From the NCBI RefSeq assembly GCF_020860125.1, contig NZ_JAJBUX010000118.1, forward strand, positions 62,554 to 111,675: a DNA stretch of 49,122 nucleotides, given 5' to 3'. Below, one piece after another: positions 32,328 through 41,320 of the stretch. The stretch comes from Cloacibacillus sp. Its GTDB lineage: Bacteria > Synergistota > Synergistia > Synergistales > Synergistaceae. Position numbers and translations under genes: made by a program. The notes beneath the pieces were generated by a model, which saw only the letters and a list, made by a program, of their open reading frames with translations, made no database searches and was not told the origin of the DNA. Numbering within the stretch: the stretch's first letter is position 1; every line of letters begins with the position of its first letter.

Positions 32328-34022
32328 TTACTTTTCCGACCAACGCCGGGCGGCGCGCACATCGACCGTGGTTGGAACATCAGGAAGGATGGCGCGGGCC
32401 GCCTCCTCCATCGCCCGCTTCAACAGGCCGCCGCAGTTGGCGGCGTTCTCCTGCGGGCATTCCACGATGACTTCATCGTGGATGGTGGCCACGATAAAGG
32501 CCTCGCTCCCCGACAGATCGATTGCCAGCCGCCCAAGCGCCAGCTTGAGAATATCGGCGGCAGTCCCCTGTACCGGCGCGTTGCTGTGGGCCAGCAGGCC
32601 GTACCATTGCGGAAAATAATATCTCCGTCCGGTAAGCGTTCTGCCCTTGGGGCTGCGACCGCGGCTGAGTGCGGCGTGCCACTCTCTGATCGACGGATAG
32701 GCCTCGAAAAACAGTCTGCGGAAGCGTTCGGCCTCCTCGTGCGTCATCTCCACACCGTAGGACTGCCGTGCGGAGAGGCGCAGCCCCTCCGCGCCCATGG
32801 CGTAAATCAGGCCGAAGTTGACGGCCTTCGCATACTGCCGCTCCTCCCGGCTGACAGAGGCGAGCGGTTTTCCCAAAATAAGCGACGCCGTCAGGCCGTG
32901 TAGGTCAGTGCCGTTTCTGTAGGCCTCCAGCATCCGCCGTTCCCCCGTGATCTGTGCCGCGACGCGCAGTTCGATCTGCGGATAGTCCGCGATGAGCAGC
33001 AGGCGTCCGGCGGGGGCGATGAAACATCCTCTGAACTCTTTGCCGCGCGGTATCTGCTGGATGTTGGGGGCATAGCAGCTCATACGCCCCGTCCACGCGG
33101 CGATTTGGACATATTGCGGGTGAAGCCGTCCGGTCTTCGGATGGAGCATCTTAGGGATCGGCAGCAGATAGGTTGAGAGCTGTTTTGAGACCGCGCGGTA
33201 GCGCGAGAGGGCCGCGACCAGCGGGTGCGAACGGTGGGCGGCGAGCGCCGCCTTCGAGGTGCTTTTCACTTCGATGCCGTGTTCCCGCAGCAGCGACAGG
33301 ATATGGAGGTTGCTGTCAAAGTTATCCCCGGAGGCGTCGGCCTCACCCCAGAGCGTCGTCTGGAGCGGGCGCTGCCCGCCGAAGCGGCGCAGCTCCTCAA
33401 GGGCCTCCCTCTTTTCCTCCTCCGCTCTGGCGGTCAGCCTCTGCCAGGCCGCGAGGTCGAGCTGTATTCCGTGATATTCCATCTGGGCGAGGGCCGCCGC
33501 GCAGTCGAATTCGATCTTCGCGATTCCCACCAATCCCTTTTCCTTGAGCTTCCCGATCATCGCCCTGCGCAGCCGCAGCAGAACATCAGCCTCCGCGGCG
33601 GTCTCTTCCTTCAGCCAGCGCCGCGCGATCTCCTCAAGCCCGGCGCTCCGATGCCCGCTCTCGGAGAGCAGCTGATCCGCGAGTGTGACGTCGAATATTT
33701 TTGTGGGGTTAATGCCGGCGGAGAGGAGAAACTGCAGGTCGGTTTTAGCGTTGAAGAATACTTTCACCGGCGGCGATTCTAACACCTCCCGCAGGGGGCT
33801 CAGCGCCTCTAAGGGAAGGGAGAGGCAGTCTACGGTCATTGTGCTATCGCCCCATGCCAGATTCAGGGCTGCGAGCCCGTCACTGCGTGGGTCTGCTCCG
33901 CTTGTCTCCAGAGTTACGGCGACCGCCTCTCGATGGCTGATTTCGCCGCTGTAAGACGAAAGCTCTTCCGTAGTAACGGTCACGCGGCGGTTCATAGGAA
34001 AGCGGCCGCTCCTGCGGCGCAC
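32328..34022 (-). CDS. compact family A DNA polymerase (3'-5' exonuclease-like + polymerase)
   Basis: 564 residues, without the 5' nuclease domain of Pol I. The N-terminal third is a degenerate 3'-5' exonuclease: motif I reads VTLETSG where Klenow has FDTETDS (first catalytic Asp missing), motif II NAKTDLQF keeps its Asp, and the motif III Tyr is replaced (TAAEADV). The polymerase motifs are: A IADYPQIELR (Pro instead of the usual Ser), B RQYAKAVNFGLIYAMG, C IHDEV. Such bifunctional-type short PolA proteins occur beside or instead of full Pol I; this one likely polymerises without proofreading. The start is uncertain: GTG 34022 has AGAGG 4 nt upstream, ATG 33995 has AGGAG 13 nt away. Confidence 0.93.
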   Translation of the reverse strand: MRRRSGRFPMNRRVTVTTEELSSYSGEISHREAVAVTLETSGADPRSDGLAALNLAWGDSTMTVDCLSLPLEALSPLREVLESPPVKVFFNAKTDLQFLLSAGINPTKIFDVTLADQLLSESGHRSAGLEEIARRWLKEETAAEADVLLRLRRAMIGKLKEKGLVGIAKIEFDCAAALAQMEYHGIQLDLAAWQRLTARAEEEKREALEELRRFGGQRPLQTTLWGEADASGDNFDSNLHILSLLREHGIEVKSTSKAALAAHRSHPLVAALSRYRAVSKQLSTYLLPIPKMLHPKTGRLHPQYVQIAAWTGRMSCYAPNIQQIPRGKEFRGCFIAPAGRLLLIADYPQIELRVAAQITGERRMLEAYRNGTDLHGLTASLILGKPLASVSREERQYAKAVNFGLIYAMGAEGLRLSARQSYGVEMTHEEAERFRRLFFEAYPSIREWHAALSRGRSPKGRTLTGRRYYFPQWYGLLAHSNAPVQGTAADILKLALGRLAIDLSGSEAFIVATIHDEVIVECPQENAANCGGLLKRAMEEAARAILPDVPTTVDVRAARRWSEK

Positions 34023-34242
34023 GGGGCCTCTATGGGGATGGATGGCTCCGTCCCGCCGCGGAGGCGCCTGGCGTTTTTTTCATCTGCTATCCACATAGAC
34101 AATTACCCCGGTTTCAATAATCGATAGATTTTTTCCTGTTAAGTAATAAATCACTCTGTTCTTATTTCATTGTTATTCTATAATAAAGTTATACCGTAAG
34201 GTGTCTGCGAATACAACTTTTTAGAAAAGGAGCGTGTTGACG

Positions 34243-34638
34243 ATGAAAGAAGTTCTCGATTTTTTAAACAAGGTCGGAGTCTACTACTTGGCGACGGAGG
34301 AGGGAGACCAGCCCCGTGTGCGGCCTCTCGGTTTTGTCATGGAATGGCGGGAAAAGCTGACTTTTTGTACTGGTAATAAGAAAAATATGTATAAACAGAT
34401 GGTAAATAATCCCAAGGTGGAGATCTGTGGCTGCGACAGCGATGGCAACACGCTGCGTATCTCTGGCAAGGCGGTATTCGCGACGACGGAGGCGGCGCAG
34501 GCGAAGGCTCTGGAAGTTATGCCGGCGCTGAAAAATATCTATTCCGTTGGCGACGGCGTCTTTGAGATATTCTATCTTGACGGGGCGAAGGCCGTCCTGT
34601 CTAATATGAAGGGAGAGAGCCGGGAGCTGGCCGTTTAA
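34243..34638 (+). CDS. pyridoxamine 5'-phosphate oxidase-like FMN-binding protein
   Basis: 131 residues, a split-barrel flavin-binding fold (VYYLATEEGDQPRVRPLGF, then KLTFCTGNKKNMYKQMVNNPKVEICG). This is the PNPOx-like small family common in anaerobes; members bind FMN, F420 or heme and the substrate is usually unknown. The ATG at 34243 follows AAAGGAG by 10 nt; a TTG at 34234 is possible. A TATAAT box at 34179-34184 suggests the promoter. Confidence 0.9.
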   Translation: MKEVLDFLNKVGVYYLATEEGDQPRVRPLGFVMEWREKLTFCTGNKKNMYKQMVNNPKVEICGCDSDGNTLRISGKAVFATTEAAQAKALEVMPALKNIYSVGDGVFEIFYLDGAKAVLSNMKGESRELAV

Positions 34639-34705
34639 ACGGCATTCCGTCGTTGTGCCTCACCTGACGAATATATCAGGATGGAATTACGTGAACATGA
34701 GAGAT

Positions 34706-34745
34706 ACAACCCCCCGCGGTTGGGCCGCGGGGGGTTGTCTGTTTG
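34706..34745 (+). terminator. strong terminator after the PNPOx-like gene
   Basis: ACAACCCCCCGCGG pairs with CCGCGGGGGGTTGT around TTGG, a 14-bp stem, followed by CTGTTTGT. It also lies just past the nrdJ 3' end. Confidence 0.85.
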
Positions 34746-34770
34746 TATTACCGGCGTAAAGGGTTGTTCT

Positions 34771-36471
34771 TTACTGCGGCCTTTTGAGCACGAAGCGCGG
34801 TCTAGCCGCCGCCATCACCGGCACCGGTTCGCCCTTCGGCGCTGATTTTTGCGTGCTGTCCTCTTCGGCCTTCTTTTCGTCCTCTTTCCTGTAGAGCACC
34901 TGGCTTGATTTTGAGCCGTCGCGGTAGACAGTGATGCCCTTGCAGCCCTCTTTCCAGGCGAGTGTGTAGGCGTTGAGCACATCCTGAACGCTGCATTCGT
35001 GGCAGAGGTTGACCGTCTTGGAGACGGCGAGATCGGTGTAACGCTGGAAGACGCCCTGCATACGGACGTGGGCCGAGGGAGACACGTCGTGGGAGGTGAC
35101 GAAGACCCTCTTCATGACCTCTTCCGAGAGTCCCTCTTTCTGGGCCCGCTCATAGTAGCGGTTCACCTGCTTCATGATAACTTTTGTGCCGTCCGTTTGT
35201 GTGCGCACGCGCGTATGCTCGAGAGCGAAGAGCGGCTCTATGCCGGAGGAACAGTTGGCGAGCAGGGCAATCGTGCCGGTAGGCGCAATGCAGGTGAGCG
35301 TCGCGTTGCGGCGTCCAAGGTGCGCGAGTGTCTCCGGTATGCCTTTCTCTTTGCCGAGGGCCACCGATGTTTCGTGCGCCCTCTGCTGGATCGTCCGCAT
35401 GATGTTTTCCGCGAGCTCGTAGGCCTCTTTGCTGTCATAAGGAATATGGAGCTGGAAGAGCAGGTCGGCCCAGCCCATGACTCCGAGCCCTATCTTGCGC
35501 GTCAGCTTCACCGCCTCGGCGATCTCAGGCAGCGGGTAGTGGTTGACGTCGATGACGTCGTCGAGGAAGCGCGTCGCCACCGCGGAAACCTCGCCCAGCA
35601 GTTCATAGTCAAAGGCGCCCTCTTTTACCATCTTGGCGATATTTATCGAACCGAGGTTGCAGGCCTCGTTCGGGTAGAGCGGGGACTCGCCGCAGGGGTT
35701 TGTGCTGGTGAGCTCTCCGAGGTTGGGCGTGGTGTTGCCGCGGTTTATCGCGTCAAGGAAGATTATCCCCGGATCGCCCGTGCGCCAGGCCGAATCGGCT
35801 ATCTCCGCAAGCAGCGCCGCCTCCTCGCCCCGTGGGTCGCTGTTGACCTTTTCCATGAAATCGTCAAAGACGCCGACGGAGATGTTGAAGTTCGTTATCG
35901 TCCCGTCCTTGTCCTTGCAGTGGATGAACTTACGAATATCGGGGTGGTCGATATTGAGAATACCCATGTTGGCGCCGCGGCGCATGCCGCCCTGCTGGAC
36001 CGTCTCCGTCGCCTTGTCGAAGAGTCCCATGAAGGATACGGGGCCGGAGGCGCGTCCGTTGGTGCTGTTGACCTTCGCGCCCTCGCTGCGGAGCTTCGAG
36101 AAGTTGAAGCCGGTGCCGCCGCCGCTCTTGTGTATCAGCATCTGCTTGCGCAGAGCCTCGCAGATGCCCTCCATAGAATCTTCCACACCGATGACGAAGC
36201 AGGCCGCGAGCTGTCCGTGCGGCGCGGGGCGTCCCGAGTTCATGAGGGTGGGGCTGTTGGGCAGAAAGAGAAGTTCCGCCATCACGTCATAGAACTCGTC
36301 CGCCCATTTATACTGCATGGCAAGACTTGATTCCGCGCCCGCGACATGTTTGGCGACCCGTTCAAGCATCTGCTCCGGTTTCTCTATAGGGTTTCTGTTC
36401 TCGTCGCGCCACAGGTAACGGTCGCGTAAAATATCTTTGGCTGAGGGGCTGAAAGCTGGCTTTATGATCAT
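34771..36471 (-). CDS. nrdJ: adenosylcobalamin-dependent (class II) ribonucleotide reductase
   Basis: 566 residues. It reduces ribonucleotides to deoxyribonucleotides using adenosylcobalamin as radical source. Landmarks: LPNSPTLMNSGRPAPHGQLAACFVIGVEDSMEGI, GGGTGFNFSKLR, NPCGESPLYPNEACNLGSINI (catalytic Cys/Glu region) and APTGTIALLANCSSGIEP. The C-terminal part CHECSVQDVLNAYTLAWKEGCKGITVYRDGS is typical of NrdJ. No ATP-cone is visible, so overall activity control by that domain is absent. I chose the ATG at 36469-36471, with GGAGG 9 nt upstream. The upstream region has paired NrdR boxes and inverted DnaA boxes. Confidence 0.96.
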   Translation of the reverse strand: MIIKPAFSPSAKDILRDRYLWRDENRNPIEKPEQMLERVAKHVAGAESSLAMQYKWADEFYDVMAELLFLPNSPTLMNSGRPAPHGQLAACFVIGVEDSMEGICEALRKQMLIHKSGGGTGFNFSKLRSEGAKVNSTNGRASGPVSFMGLFDKATETVQQGGMRRGANMGILNIDHPDIRKFIHCKDKDGTITNFNISVGVFDDFMEKVNSDPRGEEAALLAEIADSAWRTGDPGIIFLDAINRGNTTPNLGELTSTNPCGESPLYPNEACNLGSINIAKMVKEGAFDYELLGEVSAVATRFLDDVIDVNHYPLPEIAEAVKLTRKIGLGVMGWADLLFQLHIPYDSKEAYELAENIMRTIQQRAHETSVALGKEKGIPETLAHLGRRNATLTCIAPTGTIALLANCSSGIEPLFALEHTRVRTQTDGTKVIMKQVNRYYERAQKEGLSEEVMKRVFVTSHDVSPSAHVRMQGVFQRYTDLAVSKTVNLCHECSVQDVLNAYTLAWKEGCKGITVYRDGSKSSQVLYRKEDEKKAEEDSTQKSAPKGEPVPVMAAARPRFVLKRPQ

Positions 36472-36575
36472 GATGACAGACCTCCGAGATAAAAACATAG
36501 TTTTAATTGGCAGGCGCGTTTTTTACGCAGCCTTTATTTATAATAACATAAAACTGCCGTTTTGGAAGGTAAAAT

Positions 36576-36622
36576 ACACTATATATATTGACATCTTATC
36601 CACAAAACACTAGTGATAGTGT
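36576..36622 (-). promoter_or_regulatory. two NrdR boxes upstream of nrdJ
   Basis: ACACTATATATATTGA (36576-36591) and ACACTAGTGATAGTGT (36607-36622) both fit the NrdR consensus ACACTATATATAGTGT. Their starts are 31 bp apart, three helical turns, the spacing known for NrdR pairs. Confidence 0.85.
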
Positions 36623-36640
36623 GACTAACTTTGTGGATAA
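36596..36640. promoter_or_regulatory. inverted pair of DnaA boxes around the second NrdR box
   Basis: TTATCCACA (36596-36604) and TGTGGATAA (36632-36640) are perfect DnaA boxes in opposite orientation. They extend to 11-bp inverted arms (TTATCCACAAA / TTTGTGGATAA) that enclose the second NrdR box. Confidence 0.75.
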
Positions 36641-36658
36641 AAATAGGCCTTTTTTACG

Positions 36659-38110
36659 TTACTTCTTCCAGATATCTTTGGTGAAGAGGAGGAGCACCGT
36701 ATATAGTTCAAGTCGTCCGCAGAGCATGTCGAAGGTGTAGACCCATTTCGCGAAGGCGCTCTGTCCGGCGAAGTTGCAGACGGGGCCGACCTCCGCCAAT
36801 CCGGGACCGACGTTGCTCAGCGTGGCCGCCACGGCGCTTATCGAGGTTACGATATCGTTGCCGTTTAAGCTGACGGCAAGCGATGAGGCTCCCCATATTA
36901 GGAAATAGATGGTGATGAAGCAGGCCGAGGAGGTGACCATCGAGGGGCTTGCCGTACCGCGTCCCTGAAAGATCGCGACGACCGCGTTGGGATGGACCAT
37001 TTTTTTGAGCTCCGCGGCGGCTCCTTTGAGGACGACCTGAAAACGCACGCACTTGATCGCTCCCGCGGTCGACCCCGCGCAGCCACCCACTAGCATGAGA
37101 AAGAGCAGAAGGAGCTGTGTGAATATCGGCCACAGCGCGTAGTCCGCGGTGGCGAAGCCGGTCGTGGTGATGATGCTGACCACCTGGAAGGAGGCGTAGC
37201 GCAGGGCGTCGGCAAAGCTGCCGTATATTCCCTTCCAGAGCAGTACGGCGCAGATCATCAGAATGGAGGACCCTACTACCACAGTGTAGAAGCGGAACTC
37301 CGAGTCGCGGTAGGGGCGCAGGCTTCCGCCGCGAATGGCCGCGAGGTGGAGGTTGAAGTTTGCGCCGGAGAGAAACATTATAAGCGTGAGAATATAATCA
37401 ATATATGCGGAATTGTAAAAGGCGACGCTGGCGTTATGGGTGGAGAATCCCCCCGTCGATACGGCGGCGAAGATATGGGCGGTGGCGTTATAGACCGACA
37501 TTCCTCCGAGGACCAGCAGGACGATGCCGACGACGGTCAGCCCCATATAGACCTTCCACAGCATCATCGCCATATCGGTGATCCGGGGACTTGTCTTTTC
37601 GAGGCTGGGACCTGGGCTTTCGGCCTTGAAGAGCTGGGTCATGTTGATGCCGAAGAGCGGCAGCATCGCGATTACGAGGACGACGATCCCCATGCCGCCG
37701 AGCCACTGTGTCTGCGCGCGCCACATGAGAATGCCACGCGGTATCACCTCGACATTCCGCAGGACGGTGGCTCCTGTTGTCGTAAATCCGGACATCGCCT
37801 CAAAGTAGGCGTCGGTGAAGGCGGGAATATATCCGCCGAGCATATAGGGCATGCAGCCCTGTAGAGAGGCTACCACCCAGGCGAAGGCGACGCCGGCGAT
37901 TGCCTCGCGCGTCCCCAGTTCGTCCTTTGAGGAGCTGCGCCCCGCTATGTGCAGCACCGCCGCCATCGCCAGCCCGGTCAGCACGGAGAGCAGGAAGGCG
38001 TGAATATCGTCGCTGCCGTCCTTCAGCGCCCAGGCCAGCGGAAAGGCCATCGAAGCGGTTATCGTCAGTATAAGTATTGACAGAAAACGCGCGACGATCC
38101 TGTAATTCAA
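36659..38110 (-). CDS. trkH: potassium uptake protein TrkH
   Basis: 483 residues, about 10-12 membrane segments. The four pore-loop filters are visible: SGFTTTGATV (near 110), STGGFSTHN (near 225), ITTTGFATAD (near 325) and LSNVGPGLA (near 435), each with the selectivity Gly. It conducts K+ and depends on the TrkA ring. It overlaps trkA by 4 bp (ATGA). The nrdJ regulatory region begins just past its stop. Confidence 0.96.
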   Translation of the reverse strand: MNYRIVARFLSILILTITASMAFPLAWALKDGSDDIHAFLLSVLTGLAMAAVLHIAGRSSSKDELGTREAIAGVAFAWVVASLQGCMPYMLGGYIPAFTDAYFEAMSGFTTTGATVLRNVEVIPRGILMWRAQTQWLGGMGIVVLVIAMLPLFGINMTQLFKAESPGPSLEKTSPRITDMAMMLWKVYMGLTVVGIVLLVLGGMSVYNATAHIFAAVSTGGFSTHNASVAFYNSAYIDYILTLIMFLSGANFNLHLAAIRGGSLRPYRDSEFRFYTVVVGSSILMICAVLLWKGIYGSFADALRYASFQVVSIITTTGFATADYALWPIFTQLLLLFLMLVGGCAGSTAGAIKCVRFQVVLKGAAAELKKMVHPNAVVAIFQGRGTASPSMVTSSACFITIYFLIWGASSLAVSLNGNDIVTSISAVAATLSNVGPGLAEVGPVCNFAGQSAFAKWVYTFDMLCGRLELYTVLLLFTKDIWKK

Positions 38111-39480
38111 GAGTTGTCCTCTCCGAAGGGACGCATGGCCGTGTCCATAACGGCAGCAGTGCCGAATACGACCACCTTGTCGCCGGCTTCGAGGACCGTT
38201 TCGCCGGTAGGGATCAGCATTTCGCTTCCGCGCTCCAGCAGTCCGATCAGCGAGCCGGGCGGCATCTTCAGGTCGATGAGGCTCATGCCGTTGGCGGGCG
38301 AGTCTTTGGACAGCGTTATCTCAACGGCCTCGGCGCTGATCTCCTCGAGCACCGTCAGCACCCTCGAAGAGCCGGGGTAACGGACGCTGCGCGTGATGAC
38401 GTCGGCGAGCGTCTGGTTGCGGTTGACGATCGCGTCGACCGGTATATGGTTCGTCATTTCAAGATAATTTGACCGGCGCACCACCGCGATGCTCTTGGAT
38501 ACGCCGAGGGTTTTCGCGAGTACCGAAAGCATGAGGTTCGTCTCGTCGTGCTCCGTCGCCGCCACGTAGCCGTCGGCCTCCGCGATGCCCTCGGAGAGCA
38601 GGAACTCCGTGTCCGAACCGTTTGCGCAGAGCACCATCACCTCCGGCAGTTCGCGGGAGAGTTTTTCGCACTTGGCGCGGTCCTCGTCGACAAGGCGCAC
38701 CTCGATGCCGCGGATATGGGATATGAGCCTCGCCGCGGTCTGGTAGCCGACCTTTCCTGCGCCGACGATGAAGACCCGCTTGAGGCGTTTTGATTTGGAG
38801 GGCTGAAAGAGCCGCTCTATATCGAAGACTATCGAGCGGTAGCACATGGTATAACAGAGGTCTCCCGCCTGCAATACGTCCATCGCCTTGGGGACGAACG
38901 AGTGCTCCCCGCGCCTGATGCATACGACGAGCATGATCATATTCGGATTATTTTTACGTATTTCATAAAGTTGAAGCCCCTTGAGGGGGGAGTCCTGCGC
39001 GATGCGGAAGACATAAATCCCCGCGCGCCCTCCGGCGATCTCGTTCGCGTGTATAGCGGAACGTACCTCGAGCAGCTCCTCTATCTCCTTCGCGACGGAG
39101 CGTTCCGGCGAGATTAGCATATCGATGCCGAGATCCTTCGCCCAGCTCTCATTGTCCGTGAACTCCAAGCCTACGGCGCGCGCGATGACGTGAGGCACGC
39201 CCATCCTCTTCGCTATCCAGCAGGCCATGAGGTTGACCTCGTCCTTATTGGTACAGGCGATGAGCATCGAGATATCGGAGCTGCCCTCCCTTATCCCGGC
39301 CTTTGCGAGCACGCTCGGACGGGCGCCGTTGCCCCTGATCACCATTACGTCAAGAGAGTTCTCAGCCCTTTCGGCCCGTTCCTCGCTGTCTTCGATGATG
39401 ATGATATTATGTCCGTCCGACGATAAATTTTTGGCTACGCTGTATCCGACTTCGCCCGCTCCGACAAGCACAATGCGCAA
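38107..39480 (-). CDS. trkA: Trk potassium transport regulatory protein TrkA
   Basis: 457 residues with two RCK units. Each has a Rossmann nucleotide-binding domain (MRIVLVGAGEVGYSVAKNL at 1-19; FIVGAGKVGYQTAARL near 232) and a C-terminal TrkA_C domain (ending near 210 and 455). It binds NAD(H)/ATP and gates TrkH. First gene of the trkAH operon. Confidence 0.97.
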   Translation of the reverse strand: MRIVLVGAGEVGYSVAKNLSSDGHNIIIIEDSEERAERAENSLDVMVIRGNGARPSVLAKAGIREGSSDISMLIACTNKDEVNLMACWIAKRMGVPHVIARAVGLEFTDNESWAKDLGIDMLISPERSVAKEIEELLEVRSAIHANEIAGGRAGIYVFRIAQDSPLKGLQLYEIRKNNPNMIMLVVCIRRGEHSFVPKAMDVLQAGDLCYTMCYRSIVFDIERLFQPSKSKRLKRVFIVGAGKVGYQTAARLISHIRGIEVRLVDEDRAKCEKLSRELPEVMVLCANGSDTEFLLSEGIAEADGYVAATEHDETNLMLSVLAKTLGVSKSIAVVRRSNYLEMTNHIPVDAIVNRNQTLADVITRSVRYPGSSRVLTVLEEISAEAVEITLSKDSPANGMSLIDLKMPPGSLIGLLERGSEMLIPTGETVLEAGDKVVVFGTAAVMDTAMRPFGEDNS

Positions 39481-39583
39481 AATGGATCTCCGTCCTTTCG
39501 GGACTTGATTCTAAATCTGGTAAGTATATTACGATAGTTTGGAGATTTTACAAGTCATTTAAGGCAAATTGTGGCTGGGGGGA

Positions 39584-39626
39584 TACAAAAAGAGGGAGAA
39601 GGGGCATGCCGCGCGCCCCTCCTCCC
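39584..39626 (-). terminator. terminator after the NSS transporter unit
   Basis: On the minus strand GGGAGGAGGGGC pairs with GCCCCTTCTCCC around a 9-nt loop, followed by TCTTTTTGT. It ends the transcript of the NSS transporter and its small partner. Confidence 0.85.
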
Positions 39627-39642
39627 ATGAGTGGGAAATGTC

Positions 39643-39744
39643 TTACTTGCGCTTCTTGCTTTCGGCGCTCATTGTTTTTTTGATGGCCCAGGCGAAGCAG
39701 CCAAACCCGATAGCGACACAAAGAATCATATTAGCCTGCCACAT
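39643..39744 (-). CDS. 33-residue membrane protein, MetS-like small subunit candidate
   Basis: MWQANMILCVAIGFGCFAWA, then a basic tail ending AESKKRK, 33 residues in all. AAAGGAGG is 8 nt before the ATG, a very strong site. One membrane helix with a positive C-terminus. It lies 28 bp after the TAA that would end the full-length NSS transporter. NSS transporters of the MetP type need a tiny partner called MetS; position, size and topology suggest this role. Confidence 0.75.
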   Translation of the reverse strand: MWQANMILCVAIGFGCFAWAIKKTMSAESKKRK

Positions 39745-39772
39745 TGAAAAGTCCTCCTTTACCTCGGTGCCT

Positions 39773-39928
39773 TTAATCGATCTTATTGGAGTGGACGAGA
39801 CGTTTGGAGATGACCCCGTTCAGCAGGAAGCAGATTATCGCGATAATGCCCCATTCTACGACCATCGAGCCTGGGGTGTACTGGTACGTAGTGATCGGCC
39901 AAAACTTGTACCACTCTCCCGGATACCA
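39773..39928 (-). other. in-frame continuation of the NSS transporter beyond a TAG
   Basis: The 51 codons after the TAG at 39929-39931 stay open to a TAA at 39773-39775. They encode WYPGEWYKFWPITTYQYTPG and a hydrophobic helix GIIAIICFLLNGVI with a basic end SKRLVHSNK, which reads as the last membrane helix of an NSS transporter. With it the product is 497 residues; without it 445. Confidence 0.8.
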
Positions 39929-41266
39929 CTAAGCGGCGTCCCACATCCACCAGCCCCAGACGAAGGCGAACTCAAAGGGGAAGAACTTGATGCAGCTCCA
40001 CATCCACTTTACGTGAATGTCGGAGCAGGGCATGATGTCCTCTTCCCAGAGCTTATCCACGCCGTACTTAAGCGAGGCCAGCGAGTAGATGAGCCCGACG
40101 ACGAGCAGCCCGACGCCCCAGACCATGTCCTGATTCTCAAATACCCGGTTGTCGAGCGCCGAGAAGGAGCCGACGAACAGGAAGAAGATCGCGACGCACA
40201 TCGTCGCCTTGACGCGGGAGAAGCCCATGTCGATCAGGTTGCGAGTGCCTGTCTCAAGCATCGCGATGACAGAAGAGAGCGCCGCTGAGAAGAGGGCGAG
40301 GAAGAAGAGCACCGCCATAACGAATCCGCCCGATGTGTGGGCGAAGAGGTTTGTCAGGTGGACGAAGGTGAGTCCGTTCGCGCCGGCCTTCATGACCGCC
40401 TCGGGGTCCGGTGAAAGGGCGTAGACCGCGGGCAGGACGACCATACCGGCGAGCATGGCGGCGACCATATCGCCGAAGGTTACCGTGAAGGAGTTGAGTT
40501 CGATGTCCTCGTCCTTTGCCGCGTAGACGTAGTAGACGTGGAACATGCCCCAGCCGGCTCCAGAGGACCAGGCCGCCTGCGTAAAGGCCGCGAGCCAGAT
40601 CCTTGGGTTTAAGAAGTCCTTGGGGTCGACGTGGAACATATATTCAAAGCCCTTCCAGGCTCCCGGCAGGAGCACGACACGCACGAGAAGGACCGCGAGC
40701 AGTACGAATACGGCGGGGATCATGATCTTGTTCGCCGTCTCGATGCCGCCCTGAATGCCGCGGAAGATGATTACCGCGGAGAGCGCGATGGCGAAGGCGA
40801 ACCAGCACCAGGCCTCATAAGCTGGGGGCGTCGTCGCGAAGCCGGAGAAGAACTGCGTGGCGAAATCAGTCCCGCCGTCCCGGACGGCGTCAAGGAATCC
40901 CGTGAAGATCAGAACTAAATATTTTGATACCCAGCCAAGGACGACGACGTAGTAGCATCCGAGCATGATACATACCATCGCGCAAAATGCGCCGACCCAG
41001 GCGTATTTCTCTCCCAAAAGCGCTTTGAAAGCTCCCGCGTTCGCCATCCTCGTCTTTTTTCCGAAGACGGATTCGGCGCAGATAAGCGGTACAGCCCAGA
41101 CAAACAGGGCAAAGAAGCAGATAAGAATGAAAGCTCCGCCGTTATTGGAGGCAACCTCACGCGGGAAGCGCCAGATATTTCCGGTGCCTACCGCCATACC
41201 GAGAATTGTACATAAAAGTCCCCAGCGGCTTGAGAATTGTTCTCCGCCTTTTTTGATTTCAGCCAT
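39929..41266 (-). CDS. NSS-family sodium-dependent transporter, amber-truncated
   Basis: 445 residues before a TAG. The N-terminus WGLLCTILGMAVGTGNIWRFPREVASNNGGAF is the diagnostic NSS helix 1 with the sodium/substrate-binding GxGNxWRFP motif. About 11 membrane helices follow. It is likely an amino acid importer; the specificity is unknown, but a MetP-like type is suggested by the small downstream gene. The in-frame TAG removes the last helix region (see 39773-39928): either a recent nonsense mutation, readthrough, or a sequencing error. The GC and codon use match the rest. GAGG is upstream of the ATG. Confidence 0.92.
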   Translation of the reverse strand: MAEIKKGGEQFSSRWGLLCTILGMAVGTGNIWRFPREVASNNGGAFILICFFALFVWAVPLICAESVFGKKTRMANAGAFKALLGEKYAWVGAFCAMVCIMLGCYYVVVLGWVSKYLVLIFTGFLDAVRDGGTDFATQFFSGFATTPPAYEAWCWFAFAIALSAVIIFRGIQGGIETANKIMIPAVFVLLAVLLVRVVLLPGAWKGFEYMFHVDPKDFLNPRIWLAAFTQAAWSSGAGWGMFHVYYVYAAKDEDIELNSFTVTFGDMVAAMLAGMVVLPAVYALSPDPEAVMKAGANGLTFVHLTNLFAHTSGGFVMAVLFFLALFSAALSSVIAMLETGTRNLIDMGFSRVKATMCVAIFFLFVGSFSALDNRVFENQDMVWGVGLLVVGLIYSLASLKYGVDKLWEEDIMPCSDIHVKWMWSCIKFFPFEFAFVWGWWMWDAA

Positions 41267-41320
41267 GCCATAAACCTCGCTTTCTATAATGTGATAATAA
41301 AATTAATAGTATTTCCTGCC

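Noticed and set aside
34999..36330. 443-codon plus-strand ORF opposite nrdJ
   Set aside because: Shadow of a conserved enzyme; no start signal and no recognisable domain.
39929..39931. Pyrrolysine or other programmed recoding at the TAG
   Set aside because: No recoding element or Pyl machinery is visible in the window; nonsense mutation is the simpler reading, so recoding is kept only as an alternative.
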